This document shows positions 8,652 to 18,478 of a stretch of DNA of 64,000 nucleotides, one piece after another. Below the pieces are notes generated by a model. The model saw only the letters and a list, made by a program, of their open reading frames with translations, made no database searches and was not told the DNA's origin. Within the stretch, counting starts at the first letter, position 1. Each line of letters opens with the position of its first letter. Position numbers and translations under genes: made by a program. The stretch is from positions 320,501-384,500 of the forward strand of contig NZ_JALIDZ010000003.1 in assembly GCF_025397915.1 (NCBI RefSeq). Reading direction: 5' to 3'. Source of the stretch: Microbaculum marinisediminis (GTDB lineage: Bacteria; Pseudomonadota; Alphaproteobacteria; Rhizobiales; Tepidamorphaceae).

Positions 8652-9215
8652 TCAGTCCGCGCGGCGGACGTAGGTGATCTCGTTGGTGTCGACGACGATC
8701 TTCTCGCCGGTGGTGACGAACGGCGGCACCATGACGCGCATGCCGTTCTCGAGTATCGCCGGCTTGTACGAGGAGGCGGCGGTCTGCCCCTTGACGACCG
8801 GGTCGGCCTCGGTGACCTCCAGCGTCACGTGCTGGGGCAGGGTGATGCCGATCGGCTTGCCGTCGTACAGCTCGACGGTCACGGTCATGCCGTCCTGAAG
8901 GAAGGCGGCGCGCTCGCCGACGAAATCCTCGGCCAGCTCGAGCTGCTCATAGGATTCGGTATCCATGAACACAAGCTGCTCGCCCTGGGCGTAGAGGAAC
9001 TGGAAGTCCTTCTGGTCGAGGCGGACGCGCTCGACGGTCTCGTCGGCGCGGAAGCGCTCGTTGAGCTTGGTGCCGTCGATCAGGTTCTTGAGCTCGACCT
9101 GGTTGAAGGCACCGCCCTTGCCCGGCTTCACGGCCTGGGTCTTCACGGCGACCCAGAGGCCGCCCTTGTGTTCCAGGACGTTGCCCGGCGTGATCTGGTT
9201 TCCGTTGATCTTCAT
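8652..9215 (-). CDS. efp: translation elongation factor P
   Basis: The 187-residue product starts [20 protein letters not shown] and has the three beta-barrel EF-P architecture. The tip loop reads KPGKGGAF, placing the usual modification-site lysine at about residue 34. The C-terminal signature is around [21 protein letters not shown] relieves ribosome stalling at consecutive prolines. The reading frame is open far upstream, but this start fits family length. It is the first gene of the efp-suhB unit. Several proteins here (the TolQ-like protein, TolA, CpoB and the 514-residue membrane protein) have proline-rich stretches that could depend on it. Confidence 0.95.
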   Translation of the reverse strand: MKINGNQITPGNVLEHKGGLWVAVKTQAVKPGKGGAFNQVELKNLIDGTKLNERFRADETVERVRLDQKDFQFLYAQGEQLVFMDTESYEQLELAEDFVGERAAFLQDGMTVTVELYDGKPIGITLPQHVTLEVTEADPVVKGQTAASSYKPAILENGMRVMVPPFVTTGEKIVVDTNEITYVRRAD

Positions 9216-9361
9216 GTCGAACCGCTCGCGAAATGTCTCCGGTCGGGCACCGATCGGAGGAGGGGCGCCGATGCGCCGTGTTCCAAGGATTTGGGACCGG
9301 AAGGAATGGATGGCGCGGTTTCTAACAAACCTTGACGCCGGATGCATCAGCAAAAGATGGC

Positions 9362-10303
9362 TCAGTAAACGATGCCGCTGGTGCCGTAACTGAAGCCCTG
9401 CGCCCATTTGCGCACGCGCTTGTCGGCCTCCTCGAGCTGCTCGTCGTCCAGCGAGCCCAGGAAGCCGTCGAGCCAGACGTCGCTGGCGCCGGCCGACCGG
9501 GCGAGAATGTGCCATTTCGCCGCTTCGACCGCGTCGGCCTCGACGCCCTGACCGTTGGCGTAGATGCGGGCCAGCCGGTTCTGGGCGACCGGGTTGCCCT
9601 TCTCCGCGGCCCGGCTGAACCACTTGACCGCCTCGCCCTCGTTCGTCGCCGTGCCTTCGCCCTTGAACAGCATGACGGCGAGCTCGACCTCGGCCAGCGG
9701 CATGCCGGATTCCGCCGCCTTCTGCATCCAGCGCAGCGCCTCGGCGGGATCCTGATGGACGCCGGCGCCTTCCATGTAGAGCAGGGCGAGATTGTACTGC
9801 GAGGGGGTATGGCCGTTCTCGGCGGCGAAGCGCAGGAGCTCGGCCGCCCGCTTCAGGTTGCGCGGCCGCACCTTGCCGTCGACCAGGATCAGCGCGAGGT
9901 TGTAGTGGGCCTCGACGTGGCCCTTCTTGGCAGCCGCATCGAACCAGCCGGCGGCCTTCTCCTCGTCCTTGGTCGTGCCCTCGCCGCGGGCCAGCGCCAG
10001 GGCGAGCGCGAACTGGGCCTCGCGGTTTCCGGCAACGGCGGCCTGGCTGTACCACCACACCGCCTGCTGCATGTTCTTGGGGATGCCGAGGCCCTTGGCG
10101 TAGAGCTCGCCGAGCAGGGTCTGCGCGGCGGCGTCGCCGTTCTGGCCGCGCTCGAGCGCGGTGCGGAAGGCGGTCAGGTAGTAGCCGCGCTGATAGGCGC
10201 CATAGGCGATATCGGTGCCGGCCTCGCGCGCGGACCCGGGCGAGGCTGCGCCCGACCAGGCAAGCAAGGCGGCTCCGATCGCGGCAACCGCAATCGGCCT
10301 CAT
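9362..10303 (-). CDS. secreted Sel1-repeat (TPR-like) protein
   Basis: This 313-residue protein has a signal peptide (residues 1-25, cleavage near GSA-RE) followed by about six Sel1-like repeats of 36 residues. Each contains the pattern A-x2-LG-x-LY-x2-G, for example [20 protein letters not shown] and LALIL/LALLY variants, to about residue 280. Sel1 proteins are periplasmic or surface scaffolds for protein contacts. It overlaps the upstream ThiE-like gene by 4 bp (ATGA), showing translational coupling. No partner is evident. Confidence 0.85.
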   Translation of the reverse strand: MRPIAVAAIGAALLAWSGAASPGSAREAGTDIAYGAYQRGYYLTAFRTALERGQNGDAAAQTLLGELYAKGLGIPKNMQQAVWWYSQAAVAGNREAQFALALALARGEGTTKDEEKAAGWFDAAAKKGHVEAHYNLALILVDGKVRPRNLKRAAELLRFAAENGHTPSQYNLALLYMEGAGVHQDPAEALRWMQKAAESGMPLAEVELAVMLFKGEGTATNEGEAVKWFSRAAEKGNPVAQNRLARIYANGQGVEADAVEAAKWHILARSAGASDVWLDGFLGSLDDEQLEEADKRVRKWAQGFSYGTSGIVY

Positions 10304-10935
10304 GCCGCTTCCTCGCGGACCCGTTCGGCGATCGCGGCGGCCCGGGCGACGGCGTCGGTGACGCCCGCGGGCTCGTTCCAGACGAGATCGCGCAACGCGA
10401 CGAAGTCGGCGCCCGCGGAGACGGCGTCCTCGACCGACGTCCAGTCATCGGCGCACAGGGCGACGCAGGGGATCTGGAACAGCTCGCTCCACCATTCCAC
10501 CAGATTGAAGGTCGCCGGGATGTCGCCTTCGTGGTCGAGGCGGCCGAGAAGGACGTAGTCGGGCTGGCCCTCGCCGAGCAGCATGGCGGCGTGCCGGGTG
10601 GTGCAGTCGCCGGCGCCGACGATCAGGTCGGGCTTGAGCGCGCCCATCGCCGACTCGACGGCGGCGGCGCCCTGCGTGACGTGCACGCCGTCGGCGCCGA
10701 CCTCGCGGACGAGACCGGGATGGTCGTGCAACAGGAACGCGGCGCCGTGCTCCTGGGCGATCGGGCAGAGCATCTCGGCGGACCGGCGCCACAGGGCCGG
10801 ATCATCCGAGGACAGATCGAGGATGACGGCGGCGGTCTCCGCGGTCTGCAGCGCATCGGAGAGCTGCCGTGCGAAGTCGGCCGGATCGAAGTCCGGCGGC
10901 GTGACGAGGACGAGGCGGGCGGGGGCAGGTGCCAT
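10300..10935 (-). CDS. degenerate thiamine-phosphate synthase (ThiE)-like protein
   Basis: The 211-residue protein has a ThiE-like TIM-barrel outline: [20 protein letters not shown] (residues about 67-86), the phosphate-loop-like [13 protein letters not shown] and [10 protein letters not shown]. The TxTK substrate loop and the GGI phosphate motif of active ThiE are not recognisable; the latter region reads [10 protein letters not shown]. It is therefore probably a non-canonical or inactive paralog often annotated as thiamine phosphate synthase in Rhizobiales. It overlaps the Sel1 gene by 4 bp and is not next to other thi genes. Confidence 0.7.
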   Translation of the reverse strand: MAPAPARLVLVTPPDFDPADFARQLSDALQTAETAAVILDLSSDDPALWRRSAEMLCPIAQEHGAAFLLHDHPGLVREVGADGVHVTQGAAAVESAMGALKPDLIVGAGDCTTRHAAMLLGEGQPDYVLLGRLDHEGDIPATFNLVEWWSELFQIPCVALCADDWTSVEDAVSAGADFVALRDLVWNEPAGVTDAVARAAAIAERVREEAA

Positions 10936-11069
10936 GGGCGTTCAATTCGTTCGACGGTCGATAATAGCCAAAACAACGCGCATACGCCGGGAATACGGCG
11001 AAAACGCGGAGCCGGTACGCCGACAATCCTGCCGCGGGTCTGCTAAGGAGTGGTTAACAAGCCGTAAAT

Positions 11070-11097
11070 CCGGGACCGGATCGACGTCCGGTCCCGG
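11070..11097 (-). terminator. hairpin after fba, probable terminator
   Basis: A perfect 11-bp inverted repeat (11070-11080 with 11087-11097, loop TCGACG) lies 24 bp past the fba stop. The minus-strand tail is only ATTT, so it may act partly as an RNA-stabilising hairpin. Confidence 0.5.
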
Positions 11098-11121
11098 CGA
11101 AGCGGGGTAAGCCGCCTGTCG

Positions 11122-12153
11122 TCAGGCGGCCTGCTTTTCCTGGTCCGCGCTCCACTTGCCGGCGGCGGCAAGGCCGTTCATGCGGGCGCGATGCGAGAAA
11201 GCGCTCTGGGCGGCGGCGACGTTCTCGGTCTTGCCGCCCCAGGCCTTCAGCGCGGCGGCCTGCAGCGCGCGGCCGTAGGAGAAGGTCAGCTTCCACGGCA
11301 GCGGGCCCATCGCGTTCATCAGCGAGAGGTGCCGGGTCGCTTCCTCGTCGGACTGGCCGCCGGACAGGAAGGCGATGCCCGGCACGGCGGCCGGGACGGT
11401 CGACTTCAGGCAGCGCACGGTCTTCTCGGCGACCTCTTCGGCGCTCGCCTGCCGGGAGGCGTTCTTGCCGGAAATCACCATGTTGGGCTTCAGCACCATG
11501 CCTTCCAGCAGGACGCGCTGCTCGAACAGCTCGTCGAAGACCGTGTTGAGCGCCCACTCGGTGACCTGATAGCAGCGGTCGGCGTCATGGGCGGCGACGG
11601 GGCCGTCCATCAGCACCTCGGGCTCGACGATCGGGACGATGCCGGCTTCCTGGCACAGCGCCGCGTAGCGGGCGAGCGCGTGGGCGTTGGCCTTGACGCA
11701 GCCCCAGCTCGGGATGCCGTCGGCGATGTCGATCACCGCGCGCCACTTGGCGAAGCGGGCGCCGAGGCCGTGGTATTCCTTGAGCCGGTCGCGCAGGCCG
11801 TCGAGGCCTTCGGTGATCTTCTCTCCGGGGAAGCCGGGCATGTCCTTGGCGCCGGCGTCGACCTTGATGCCGGGAACCGCGCCGGCGGCCTTGATCAGGT
11901 CGACCAGCGGCGTGCCGTCGGCGGCCTTCTGGCGCAGCGTCTCGTCGAACAGGATGACGCCGGAAATGCAGTTTTTCATCGCGTCGTCGGCGCGGAACAG
12001 CATCTCGCGATAGTCGCGGCGGTTCTCCTCGGTCGACTCCACGCCGATCGAATCGAAGCGCTTCTTGATCGTCCCGGTGCTCTCGTCGGCGGCGAGAATG
12101 CCCTTCCCGTCCGCCACCATGGCCTGGGCGATGTCCTCAAGCCGTTCACTCAT
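11122..12153 (-). CDS. fba: class I fructose-bisphosphate aldolase
   Basis: This 343-residue enzyme interconverts fructose-1,6-bisphosphate with dihydroxyacetone phosphate and glyceraldehyde-3-phosphate. It is of the animal-like class I type: GILAADESTGTIKKRF (residues 18-33), KVDAG (97-101) and the Schiff-base lysine K222 in GMVLKPNM are all present. No metal ligands are needed. It is the last gene of a tkt-gap-pgk-fba operon on the minus strand, 28 bp after pgk, placing lower glycolysis/gluconeogenesis and pentose phosphate enzymes under one promoter. Confidence 0.93.
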   Translation of the reverse strand: MSERLEDIAQAMVADGKGILAADESTGTIKKRFDSIGVESTEENRRDYREMLFRADDAMKNCISGVILFDETLRQKAADGTPLVDLIKAAGAVPGIKVDAGAKDMPGFPGEKITEGLDGLRDRLKEYHGLGARFAKWRAVIDIADGIPSWGCVKANAHALARYAALCQEAGIVPIVEPEVLMDGPVAAHDADRCYQVTEWALNTVFDELFEQRVLLEGMVLKPNMVISGKNASRQASAEEVAEKTVRCLKSTVPAAVPGIAFLSGGQSDEEATRHLSLMNAMGPLPWKLTFSYGRALQAAALKAWGGKTENVAAAQSAFSHRARMNGLAAAGKWSADQEKQAA

Positions 12154-12181
12154 CGTCTGATCCTCACGTTCTCTATCGTTC

Positions 12182-13378
12182 TCAGGGTCTCAAAGCCTCG
12201 ACGCCGGGCAGCGCCTTGCCCTCGAGCCACTCGAGGAAGGCGCCTCCGGCCGTCGACACGAAGGAAAAGTCCTGCGTCACGCCGGCCTTGTTCAGGGCGG
12301 CCACGGTGTCGCCGCCACCGGCGACCGACAGCATGTGCCCGGCCTTGGTGTCGCGGGCCACGGTCCGCGCGACCGCATTGGTGCCGGCGTCGAACGGCTC
12401 CAGCTCGAAGGCGCCGAAGGGGCCGTTCCAGACCACCGTCTTCACCTCGTTGAGCCTGCCCTCCAGCGCCGTTTCGGTGTTCGGGCCGATGTCCAGGATC
12501 ATCTCGTCGTCCTCGACGTCGTCGAGACCGCAGATACGGTGCGGGGCTTTCGCCTCGAACGCCTTGGCGACGATCACGTCGACCGGCAGGACGATCTCGC
12601 ATCCGGCCTTCTGCGCGGCCGCCTCGATCTCGCGGGCGGTGTCCAGCTTGTCGTACTCGCACAGCGACTTGCCGATCCCGTGGCCATTGGCGGCCAGGAA
12701 GGTGTTGGCCATGCCGCCGCCGATGACCAGCATGTCGACCTTCGCCACCAGATTGGAGAGCAGGTCGATCTTGGTGGAGACCTTGGCGCCGCCGACGATC
12801 GCCATCACCGGACGTTCCGGCTTCGACAGGGCCTTCTCCAGCGCCTCGATCTCGGCGGCCATGGTCAGGCCGGCGGCCGCGGGCAGATGGTCGGCGATGC
12901 CGGTGGTGGAGGCGTGGGCGCGATGGGCGGCGGAAAAGGCGTCGTTGACGAAGACGTCGCCCAGGCTGGCGAGCTGCCTGGCGAATTCCGGGTCGTTGCC
13001 TTCGTCGCCGGCGTGGAAGCGGGTGTTCTCGAACAGCAGCACGCTGCCGGCAGCCGCCTGTTTGGCGGCGTCGAGAGCCTTGCCGTCGGTCCAGTCGGTG
13101 GCGACGAACGTGACCGGCCGGCCGACCGCCTTTTCAAGCGCGGGCAGGACCGGTTTCAGCGACATCTCCGGGACGACCTTGCCCTTCGGGCGGCCGAAAT
13201 GGGAGAGCACCATCACGGCGGCGCCCTTGGCGAGCAGGGCCTTGATGGTGTCGGCGGCGCGCGCGACGCGGGTCGCGTCGGTCACCACGCCATCCTTGGT
13301 GGGAACGTTGAGATCGGCGCGCAGGACAGCGCGCCGACCCTTCAGATCGAGATCGTCGATCGTGCGGAACGAGGCCAT
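12182..13378 (-). CDS. pgk: phosphoglycerate kinase
   Basis: The 398-residue enzyme converts 1,3-bisphosphoglycerate and ADP into 3-phosphoglycerate and ATP. Visible motifs are the signature [11 protein letters not shown] (residues about 15-25), SHFGRPKG (about 59-66), [10 protein letters not shown] (about 116-125), the nucleotide-binding [12 protein letters not shown] and the C-terminal GGGDTVAAL. Length is normal. It begins 13 bp after the gap stop and precedes fba in the same operon. Confidence 0.96.
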   Translation of the reverse strand: MASFRTIDDLDLKGRRAVLRADLNVPTKDGVVTDATRVARAADTIKALLAKGAAVMVLSHFGRPKGKVVPEMSLKPVLPALEKAVGRPVTFVATDWTDGKALDAAKQAAAGSVLLFENTRFHAGDEGNDPEFARQLASLGDVFVNDAFSAAHRAHASTTGIADHLPAAAGLTMAAEIEALEKALSKPERPVMAIVGGAKVSTKIDLLSNLVAKVDMLVIGGGMANTFLAANGHGIGKSLCEYDKLDTAREIEAAAQKAGCEIVLPVDVIVAKAFEAKAPHRICGLDDVEDDEMILDIGPNTETALEGRLNEVKTVVWNGPFGAFELEPFDAGTNAVARTVARDTKAGHMLSVAGGGDTVAALNKAGVTQDFSFVSTAGGAFLEWLEGKALPGVEALRP

Positions 13379-13391
13379 TCCGGTCTCCCGT

Positions 13392-14402
13392 TCAAATAAG
13401 CTTGCCCATCGCCACCGCGGTGTCGGCCATGCGGTTGGAGAAGCCCCACTCGTTATCGTACCACGAAAGCACGCGGATGAAGTTGCCCTCCATGACCTTG
13501 GTCTGGTCGAGCGCGAAGGTCGACGAGGCCGGGTCGTGGTTGAGGTCCATGGAGACCAGCGGCTCGGCGGTGACCGCGAGGATGCCCTTCATGGCGTTGG
13601 AATTCGCCGCCGCCTTCATCGCCTCGTTGATCTCCTCGACCGTGGTGTCGCGCTTGGCGACGACCTTCAGGTCGATCATCGAGACGTTCGGGGTCGGCAC
13701 GCGCACCGAGACGCCGTCGAGCTTGCCGTTCAGCTCCGGCAGCACCAGGCCGACGGCGCGGGCGGCGCCGGTCGTGGTCGGGATCATCGACATCGCCGCG
13801 GCGCGGGCCCTGTAGAGGTCCTTGTGCAGGGTGTCGAGGACCGGCTGGTCGCCCGTGTAGGCGTGCACGGTGGTCATGAAGCCCTTTTCGATGCCGACGG
13901 CATCGTTGATCACCTTGGCGACCGGGGCGAGGCAGTTCGTCGTGCACGAGGCGTTGGAGACGACCGTGTGATCGGCGGTCAGCTTGTCGTTGTTGACGCC
14001 GTAGACGACGGTGATGTCGGCGTTGGTGGCCGGGGCGGAGACGAGAACGCGCTTGGCGCCGGCTTCCAGATGCATCGCCGCCTTGTCACGATCGGCGAAG
14101 ATGCCGGTGCACTCGAGCGCGATGTCGACGCCGAGCTCCTTCCACGGCAGCTCCTTGGGATCGCGGATGGCCGTCACCCTGATGGGGCCGCGGCCGGCAT
14201 CCATGGTCTCGCCCGACACCGTGACCTCGGAGGGAAACCGGCCGTGCACGCTGTCGTACCGCAGCAGGTGCGCGTTGGTCTCGATCGGGCCGAGATCGTT
14301 GATGCCGACGACTTCGATGTCGGTGCGGCCGGATTCGATGATCCCGCGCAGCACCAGCCGGCCGATACGGCCAAATCCGTTGATCGCTACCCTGACAGCC
14401 AT
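13392..14402 (-). CDS. gap: glyceraldehyde-3-phosphate dehydrogenase, type I
   Basis: The 336-residue enzyme oxidises glyceraldehyde-3-phosphate with NAD to 1,3-bisphosphoglycerate. [19 protein letters not shown] forms the NAD-binding start, and the catalytic cysteine is C153 in SNASCTTNC. The C-terminal [12 protein letters not shown] is complete. The frame is open 16 codons further up, but 14402 gives the family start. It lies 44 bp after tkt and 13 bp before pgk. Confidence 0.96.
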   Translation of the reverse strand: MAVRVAINGFGRIGRLVLRGIIESGRTDIEVVGINDLGPIETNAHLLRYDSVHGRFPSEVTVSGETMDAGRGPIRVTAIRDPKELPWKELGVDIALECTGIFADRDKAAMHLEAGAKRVLVSAPATNADITVVYGVNNDKLTADHTVVSNASCTTNCLAPVAKVINDAVGIEKGFMTTVHAYTGDQPVLDTLHKDLYRARAAAMSMIPTTTGAARAVGLVLPELNGKLDGVSVRVPTPNVSMIDLKVVAKRDTTVEEINEAMKAAANSNAMKGILAVTAEPLVSMDLNHDPASSTFALDQTKVMEGNFIRVLSWYDNEWGFSNRMADTAVAMGKLI

Positions 14403-14446
14403 TCCAGTAGTCTCCTTAGCTAGTTCGTTGCGCGCCGAAGGATCGG

Positions 14447-16465
14447 TCAAGCCTCGTCGGTCGGCGCCAGACTATCCAATATACGCCGGGCTTCCGCCAC
14501 GACCGCCCCGGCGGTTATGCCGAAATGCTCGTACAGGCTCTTGTACGGGGCACTGGCGCCGAAGCCGTTCATGCCGACGAAGCCGCCGTCACGCCCGACG
14601 AAGCGCTCCCATCCCTGCCGGATCGCCGCCTCGACGGCGACGCGCACCGGCGCATCGTCGAGGATCGTGCGGCGGTACTCGGCCGACTGTTCCTCGAACA
14701 ACTCGAAACTGGGAACCGATACCACCCGGGTCGGGATGCCGTCGCGTTCCAGGATGACGCGGGCCTCCATCGCCAGCGACACCTCCGAACCGGACGCGAA
14801 CAGGGTGACCTTGGCCTGTCCCGTGGCGGCCGCCAGTTCGTAGGCGCCGCGGGCGCAGCGGTTCTCGTCGGCCACCGAGGTGCGCAGGGCCGGCACGTTC
14901 TGGCGGGTCAGCGCGAGAACGCTCGGCCGGTTGCGGGCTTCGAGCGAAAGCTGCCAGCATTCGGCGGTCTCGGTGGCGTCGGCGGGCCGGAACACGTTGA
15001 GGTTCGGGATCGCACGCAGGCTCGCCAGATGCTCGACCGGCTGATGGGTGGGGCCGTCCTCGCCCAGGCCAATGGAATCGTGCGTGAACACGTGGACGAC
15101 GCGGATGCCCATCAGCGCCGCGAGGCGGATCGACGGGCGGCAATAGTCGGAGAAGACGAGGAACGTGCCGGAATAGGGGATGACGCCGCCATGCAGCGCC
15201 ATGCCGTTCATGGCCGCGGCCATGCCGTGCTCGCGCACGCCGTAGTGAACGTAACGGCCGGCGTAGTCCTCCGCCGAGAAGTCCTTGAGGTCCGGACTGC
15301 GGGTGTTGTTCGAGCCCGTCAGGTCGGCGGAGCCGCCAATCGTCTCCGGCACCGCCGGATTGACGGCGCCCAGCACCAGTTCGGACGCCTTGCGGGTCGC
15401 GATCTCCGGCTTGTCGGCGGCGAAGGTCTCCTTGAGCGAACGGATCGCCGTGGCGAGATCGACCGGCAGTTCGCCGCGCATCCGCCGCTCGAATTCGTTG
15501 CGGACGTCGTGGTCCAGCGCCGCGAGCCGTTTCTCCCAGGCACTGCGGGCCTTGCCCGAACGCAGGCCGGCGATACGCCAGGCGTCGCGGATGGGGGAGG
15601 GAATCTCGAAGGGAGGCGCCTCCCAGCCGAGCCCGAGCCGGGCGGCCTGCACCTCGTCGGCGCCGAGCGGCGCGCCGTGGGTGGCGGACGTGCCCTGCTT
15701 GTTCGGCGCGCCGTAGCCGATGATGGTGCGGCAGGCGATGATCGAGGGCCGGTCGGACGCACGGGCCGCCTCGATCGCGGCGGCGATCGCGTCGGGATCG
15801 TGGCCGTCGACGCGCTGGGTCTGCCAGCCGGCGGCGTCGAAGCGTTCGACGGTATCGGTCGAATCCGACAGCGAGGTGGGGCCGTCGATGGAAATGTGGT
15901 TGTCGTCGTAGAGGACGATCAGCCGGTCGAGCTTGAGGTGGCCGGCGAGCGAGACCGCCTCGTGGCTGACGCCCTCCATCAGGTCGCCGTCGCTGGCCAG
16001 CACGTAGGTGAAATGGTCGACCATGTCGTCGCCGAAGGTGGCGTTGAGATGGCGCTCCGCCATCGCCATGCCGACGGCGGTGGCGATGCCCTGGCCGAGC
16101 GGACCGGTGGTGGTCTCGATGCCGGCCTTCAGGTCGAATTCGGGGTGGCCCGCCGTATGCGAGCCGAGCTGGCGGAAATTCTTGATCTCCTCGATGGTCA
16201 TCGCTTCGTAGCCGAGCAGATACAGCGATGAATAGAGGAGCATGGAGGCGTGGCCGGCCGACAGCACGAAGCGGTCGCGGTCGGGCCAGTCCGGCGCCTT
16301 CGGATCGAATTTCAGGAACCGCGTGAACAGCACCGTGGCTATGTCGGCGGCGCCCATCGGCATGCCGGGATGTCCGGACTTGGCTGCCTCTACGGCATCC
16401 ATGGCGAGTGCGCGGATGGCGTTGGCCATTGCGCGGTGATCGACCTGTGCGGCGTTCTCTGTCAT
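14447..16465 (-). CDS. tkt: transketolase
   Basis: The 672-residue thiamine-diphosphate enzyme moves two-carbon units between sugar phosphates in the pentose phosphate pathway. Evidence: [17 protein letters not shown] (about residues 32-48), the cofactor motif [19 protein letters not shown] (about 154-172) and the pyrimidine-domain region around [20 protein letters not shown] (about 470-489). The start at 16465 ([20 protein letters not shown]) fits the family; the longer frame adds only unlikely residues. It is the first gene of the tkt-gap-pgk-fba operon. Confidence 0.95.
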   Translation of the reverse strand: MTENAAQVDHRAMANAIRALAMDAVEAAKSGHPGMPMGAADIATVLFTRFLKFDPKAPDWPDRDRFVLSAGHASMLLYSSLYLLGYEAMTIEEIKNFRQLGSHTAGHPEFDLKAGIETTTGPLGQGIATAVGMAMAERHLNATFGDDMVDHFTYVLASDGDLMEGVSHEAVSLAGHLKLDRLIVLYDDNHISIDGPTSLSDSTDTVERFDAAGWQTQRVDGHDPDAIAAAIEAARASDRPSIIACRTIIGYGAPNKQGTSATHGAPLGADEVQAARLGLGWEAPPFEIPSPIRDAWRIAGLRSGKARSAWEKRLAALDHDVRNEFERRMRGELPVDLATAIRSLKETFAADKPEIATRKASELVLGAVNPAVPETIGGSADLTGSNNTRSPDLKDFSAEDYAGRYVHYGVREHGMAAAMNGMALHGGVIPYSGTFLVFSDYCRPSIRLAALMGIRVVHVFTHDSIGLGEDGPTHQPVEHLASLRAIPNLNVFRPADATETAECWQLSLEARNRPSVLALTRQNVPALRTSVADENRCARGAYELAAATGQAKVTLFASGSEVSLAMEARVILERDGIPTRVVSVPSFELFEEQSAEYRRTILDDAPVRVAVEAAIRQGWERFVGRDGGFVGMNGFGASAPYKSLYEHFGITAGAVVAEARRILDSLAPTDEA

Positions 16466-16864
16466 GTAATTCCGATGGTCACCGTGGAGGCGGGGGACGT
16501 TGACGGGGGAAAACCGGCCGGCCCGTGTCGAGACGGCACCACCCATATTCCCCGACCTTCAGCGCCGGTCCCCGCAAAGCGGGCCGATCAATATCACCTC
16601 GCCGGGGCGAGTCAATTGAGGGGCCCAATCGGCGGGGTTGCGACGTATACACAGGTGCGCGGCCGGCACGGGCGCGCGCCGGCCGACCGGCGGTCCGGTA
16701 TGCGCCGATGGGCGGTTGACCGCAGCTTGCAGCGATGCCTAATCTCTCACTGCTAATCCGTTGGCCTTTATATTTTCCTTTCGTCTGACGCGACGGCGAT
16801 GGCGGCCATTTTCGTGTCGGGTTTGCGATGGGCGGCAGCGGCCGGCGGTCGGAGAGGCGAGTTT
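16466..16864. other. 399-bp intergenic region, divergent promoters expected
   Basis: This gap separates divergent tkt (minus) and the DUF4164 gene (plus), so it must hold both promoters. It contains GC-rich inverted repeats (for example GCCGGC around 16659-16683) and an AT-rich stretch TTTATATTTTCC near 16768-16779. I see no convincing conserved element, tRNA or reading frame in it. Confidence 0.4.
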
Positions 16865-17152
16865 ATGAATGTCGATTCGAGTCCTGTAGAGCGCGCGCAA
16901 CGGCGGTTTGTCGGCGCACTCGACGCTTTGGAAGCGGCCGTTCGCCGCCGCCAGGCGACGGATCGCAGCGTTGGCGCCCTGGAGTCCGAGATCCGGACGC
17001 TGAGCGACGACCGGTCGCGGCTGGCCCAGGAGCTCGACTCGGCGCAGGCGCGGTCGGCCGAGCTCGAATCCCTGTCGAAGAGCGTTTCGCAAAGACTGGA
17101 TTCGGCTATCAGCTCCATCCGTGGCCTGCTCGACAGCGAGCAGGGCGGCTGA
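16865..17152 (+). CDS. DUF4164 family coiled-coil protein
   Basis: This 95-residue protein is almost all helix with heptad-like spacing, for example ALESEIRTLSDDRSRLAQEL and SKSVSQRLDSAISSIRGLL. It matches the short DUF4164 proteins that precede zapA in many Rhizobiales. The start MNVDSSPVERAQ at 16865 was chosen over an upstream in-frame ATG because the coiled coil and the GAGAGGCGA ribosome site follow it. Lying 58 bp before zapA, it may help with cell division, but no function is established. Confidence 0.75.
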   Translation: MNVDSSPVERAQRRFVGALDALEAAVRRRQATDRSVGALESEIRTLSDDRSRLAQELDSAQARSAELESLSKSVSQRLDSAISSIRGLLDSEQGG

Positions 17153-17210
17153 GCGTGGATTTGCTGGATTTTGAAACGCCGGGCTGGGGAAGAACGGCGG
17201 AGCGGATACC

Positions 17211-17591
17211 ATGCCCCAGGTAACGGTCTCGATAAACGGCCGTGTCTACAGGATGGGATGCGACGAGGGTCAGGAACACATCCTGACCGCACTCGCGCAG
17301 GACATCGATCGTCGCATCGAGGCCTACAAGGCCAGTTTCGGCGAAGTGGGCGACATGCGGCTGATGCTGATGGCGGCGATGGAGCTCGGCGACGAGCTCG
17401 CCGATTCGCGCCGCCGGCTGAAAGCGATGGAATCGGAGGTCGAGAGCCTCAAGGAATCCCGCAGCGCGGTGCTCGACAAGGTGTCCTCGGCGCAGGAGTC
17501 GATCGCGGAAACGCTCGACCAGGCCGCCGCCCGGATCGAAGGTCTCGCCGCCGCGCTGAACGGGGCGGGGGCGGAACAGCCGGGCGAATGA
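17211..17591 (+). CDS. zapA: cell division protein ZapA
   Basis: The 126-residue protein starts MPQVTVSINGRVYRMGCDEG, the ZapA N-terminal domain, followed by LTALAQDIDRRIEAYKASFG and a long coiled coil to about residue 110. ZapA bundles FtsZ filaments at the division site. It lies after the DUF4164 gene and before 6S RNA and the 5-formyltetrahydrofolate cyclo-ligase gene, the classic zapA-ssrS-ygfA order of proteobacteria. Confidence 0.92.
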   Translation: MPQVTVSINGRVYRMGCDEGQEHILTALAQDIDRRIEAYKASFGEVGDMRLMLMAAMELGDELADSRRRLKAMESEVESLKESRSAVLDKVSSAQESIAETLDQAAARIEGLAAALNGAGAEQPGE

Positions 17592-17639
17592 GAGGCATGC
17601 GTGGAAAGACGCGAAATCCGCATCCTTTCCACTGGCGAG

Positions 17640-17790
17640 CGCCCGCCGCGATAGCTACATTCCAGACGGCGAGGCTGCCCGGTGCGACAGGAGACTCAAT
17701 TCCCCGGGGCCTTATCGATCTCCTTGGGAGCTGTCCCTGGTTGAGCCCGTGGGCTCTTTCATACGGCGCCCACCTACGTATGTAGGTTCC
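17640..17790 (+). ncRNA. ssrS: 6S RNA (approximate ends)
   Basis: The zapA-to-cyclo-ligase gap holds a non-coding block with the features of alphaproteobacterial 6S RNA: TTCCCCGGGGCCTTATCGAT in the central region (17700-17719), GGGAGCTGTCCCTGG on the other arm, and the 3' part ACGGCGCCCACCTACG. CTACAT (17655-17660) can pair with ATGTAG (17780-17785) as a closing stem. A perfect 5-bp hairpin CCTAC-GTAT-GTAGG (17773-17786) competes with that pairing. 6S RNA binds sigma-70 RNA polymerase. Ends are estimated; the identity rests on position and recalled sequence. Confidence 0.78.
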
Positions 17791-17869
17791 CGGGATCGCT
17801 GCTCTCCACCGGCCGCGGCGGCTTCGCCATCCCACCGTTTTCCGTCCCGTGTCGTCCCCGGATCCCCGC

Positions 17870-18478
17870 ATGACCGACCGAACCGCCCAAAAGGCCCGCA
17901 TGCGGACGCTGGCGCGCGCCGCGCGCCGGCGCGTGCCGGGCGCGGAGCGGCGGGCGGCGGCCGGGGTCATCGCCACCTGGGCGGCGGATATCGCCGCGCT
18001 GGCCGGGCGCGGCACCGTCTCGTGCTTTTCCACCTTCGGCGACGAACTCGACACCCAGCCGCTGATCATGGCGCTTGCGCGCCGGGGCTGCCGGCTGGCG
18101 CTGCCCGTCGTCGTCGGCCGGGCGCGGCCGCTGGTGTTCCGCCGCTGGCAGCCCGGCGACAGGATGGGCACGGGCCATTTCGGCATCCGCGAGCCGCTGC
18201 CGTCGGCGCACGAGGCGCAGCCGCGGGTGTTCCTGGTGCCGCTGCTCGCCTTCGACCGGTTCGGCTACCGGGTCGGCTATGGCGGCGGGTTCTACGACCG
18301 CTCGCTGGCGATGGCGCGGGCGGAACGCAGGATCGCGGCGATCGGGCTTGCCTTCGCCATCCAGCAGGTGGGCCTGGTGCCGCGCGACCGCTACGATCAA
18401 CCCGTGGACTTCGTTCTGACCGAGCGGGGCCTGACGACATGTATTGGAGGTGCCCGTGCGGCTGCTCTTTCTTGGTGA
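17870..18478 (+). CDS. 5-formyltetrahydrofolate cyclo-ligase
   Basis: This 202-residue enzyme uses ATP to convert 5-formyltetrahydrofolate into 5,10-methenyltetrahydrofolate. The family signature RVGYGGGFYDRSLAMAR lies near residue 138, and the early basic helix RMRTLARAARRRVPG near residue 8. The frame also has an ATG at 17849 (seven residues longer); neither has a strong ribosome site. Its position right after 6S RNA is conserved in proteobacteria. Its 3' end overlaps the next gene by 23 bp. Confidence 0.88.
   Translation: MTDRTAQKARMRTLARAARRRVPGAERRAAAGVIATWAADIAALAGRGTVSCFSTFGDELDTQPLIMALARRGCRLALPVVVGRARPLVFRRWQPGDRMGTGHFGIREPLPSAHEAQPRVFLVPLLAFDRFGYRVGYGGGFYDRSLAMARAERRIAAIGLAFAIQQVGLVPRDRYDQPVDFVLTERGLTTCIGGARAAALSW

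Noticed and set aside
14525-16231. 568-codon plus-strand frame opposite transketolase
   Set aside because: Fully antisense to tkt, with no family features and no ribosome site.
16620-16740. GC-rich stretch with cloverleaf-like repeats between tkt and the DUF4164 gene
   Set aside because: No T-loop GGTTCRA motif, acceptor stem or anticodon arm can be aligned; not a tRNA.
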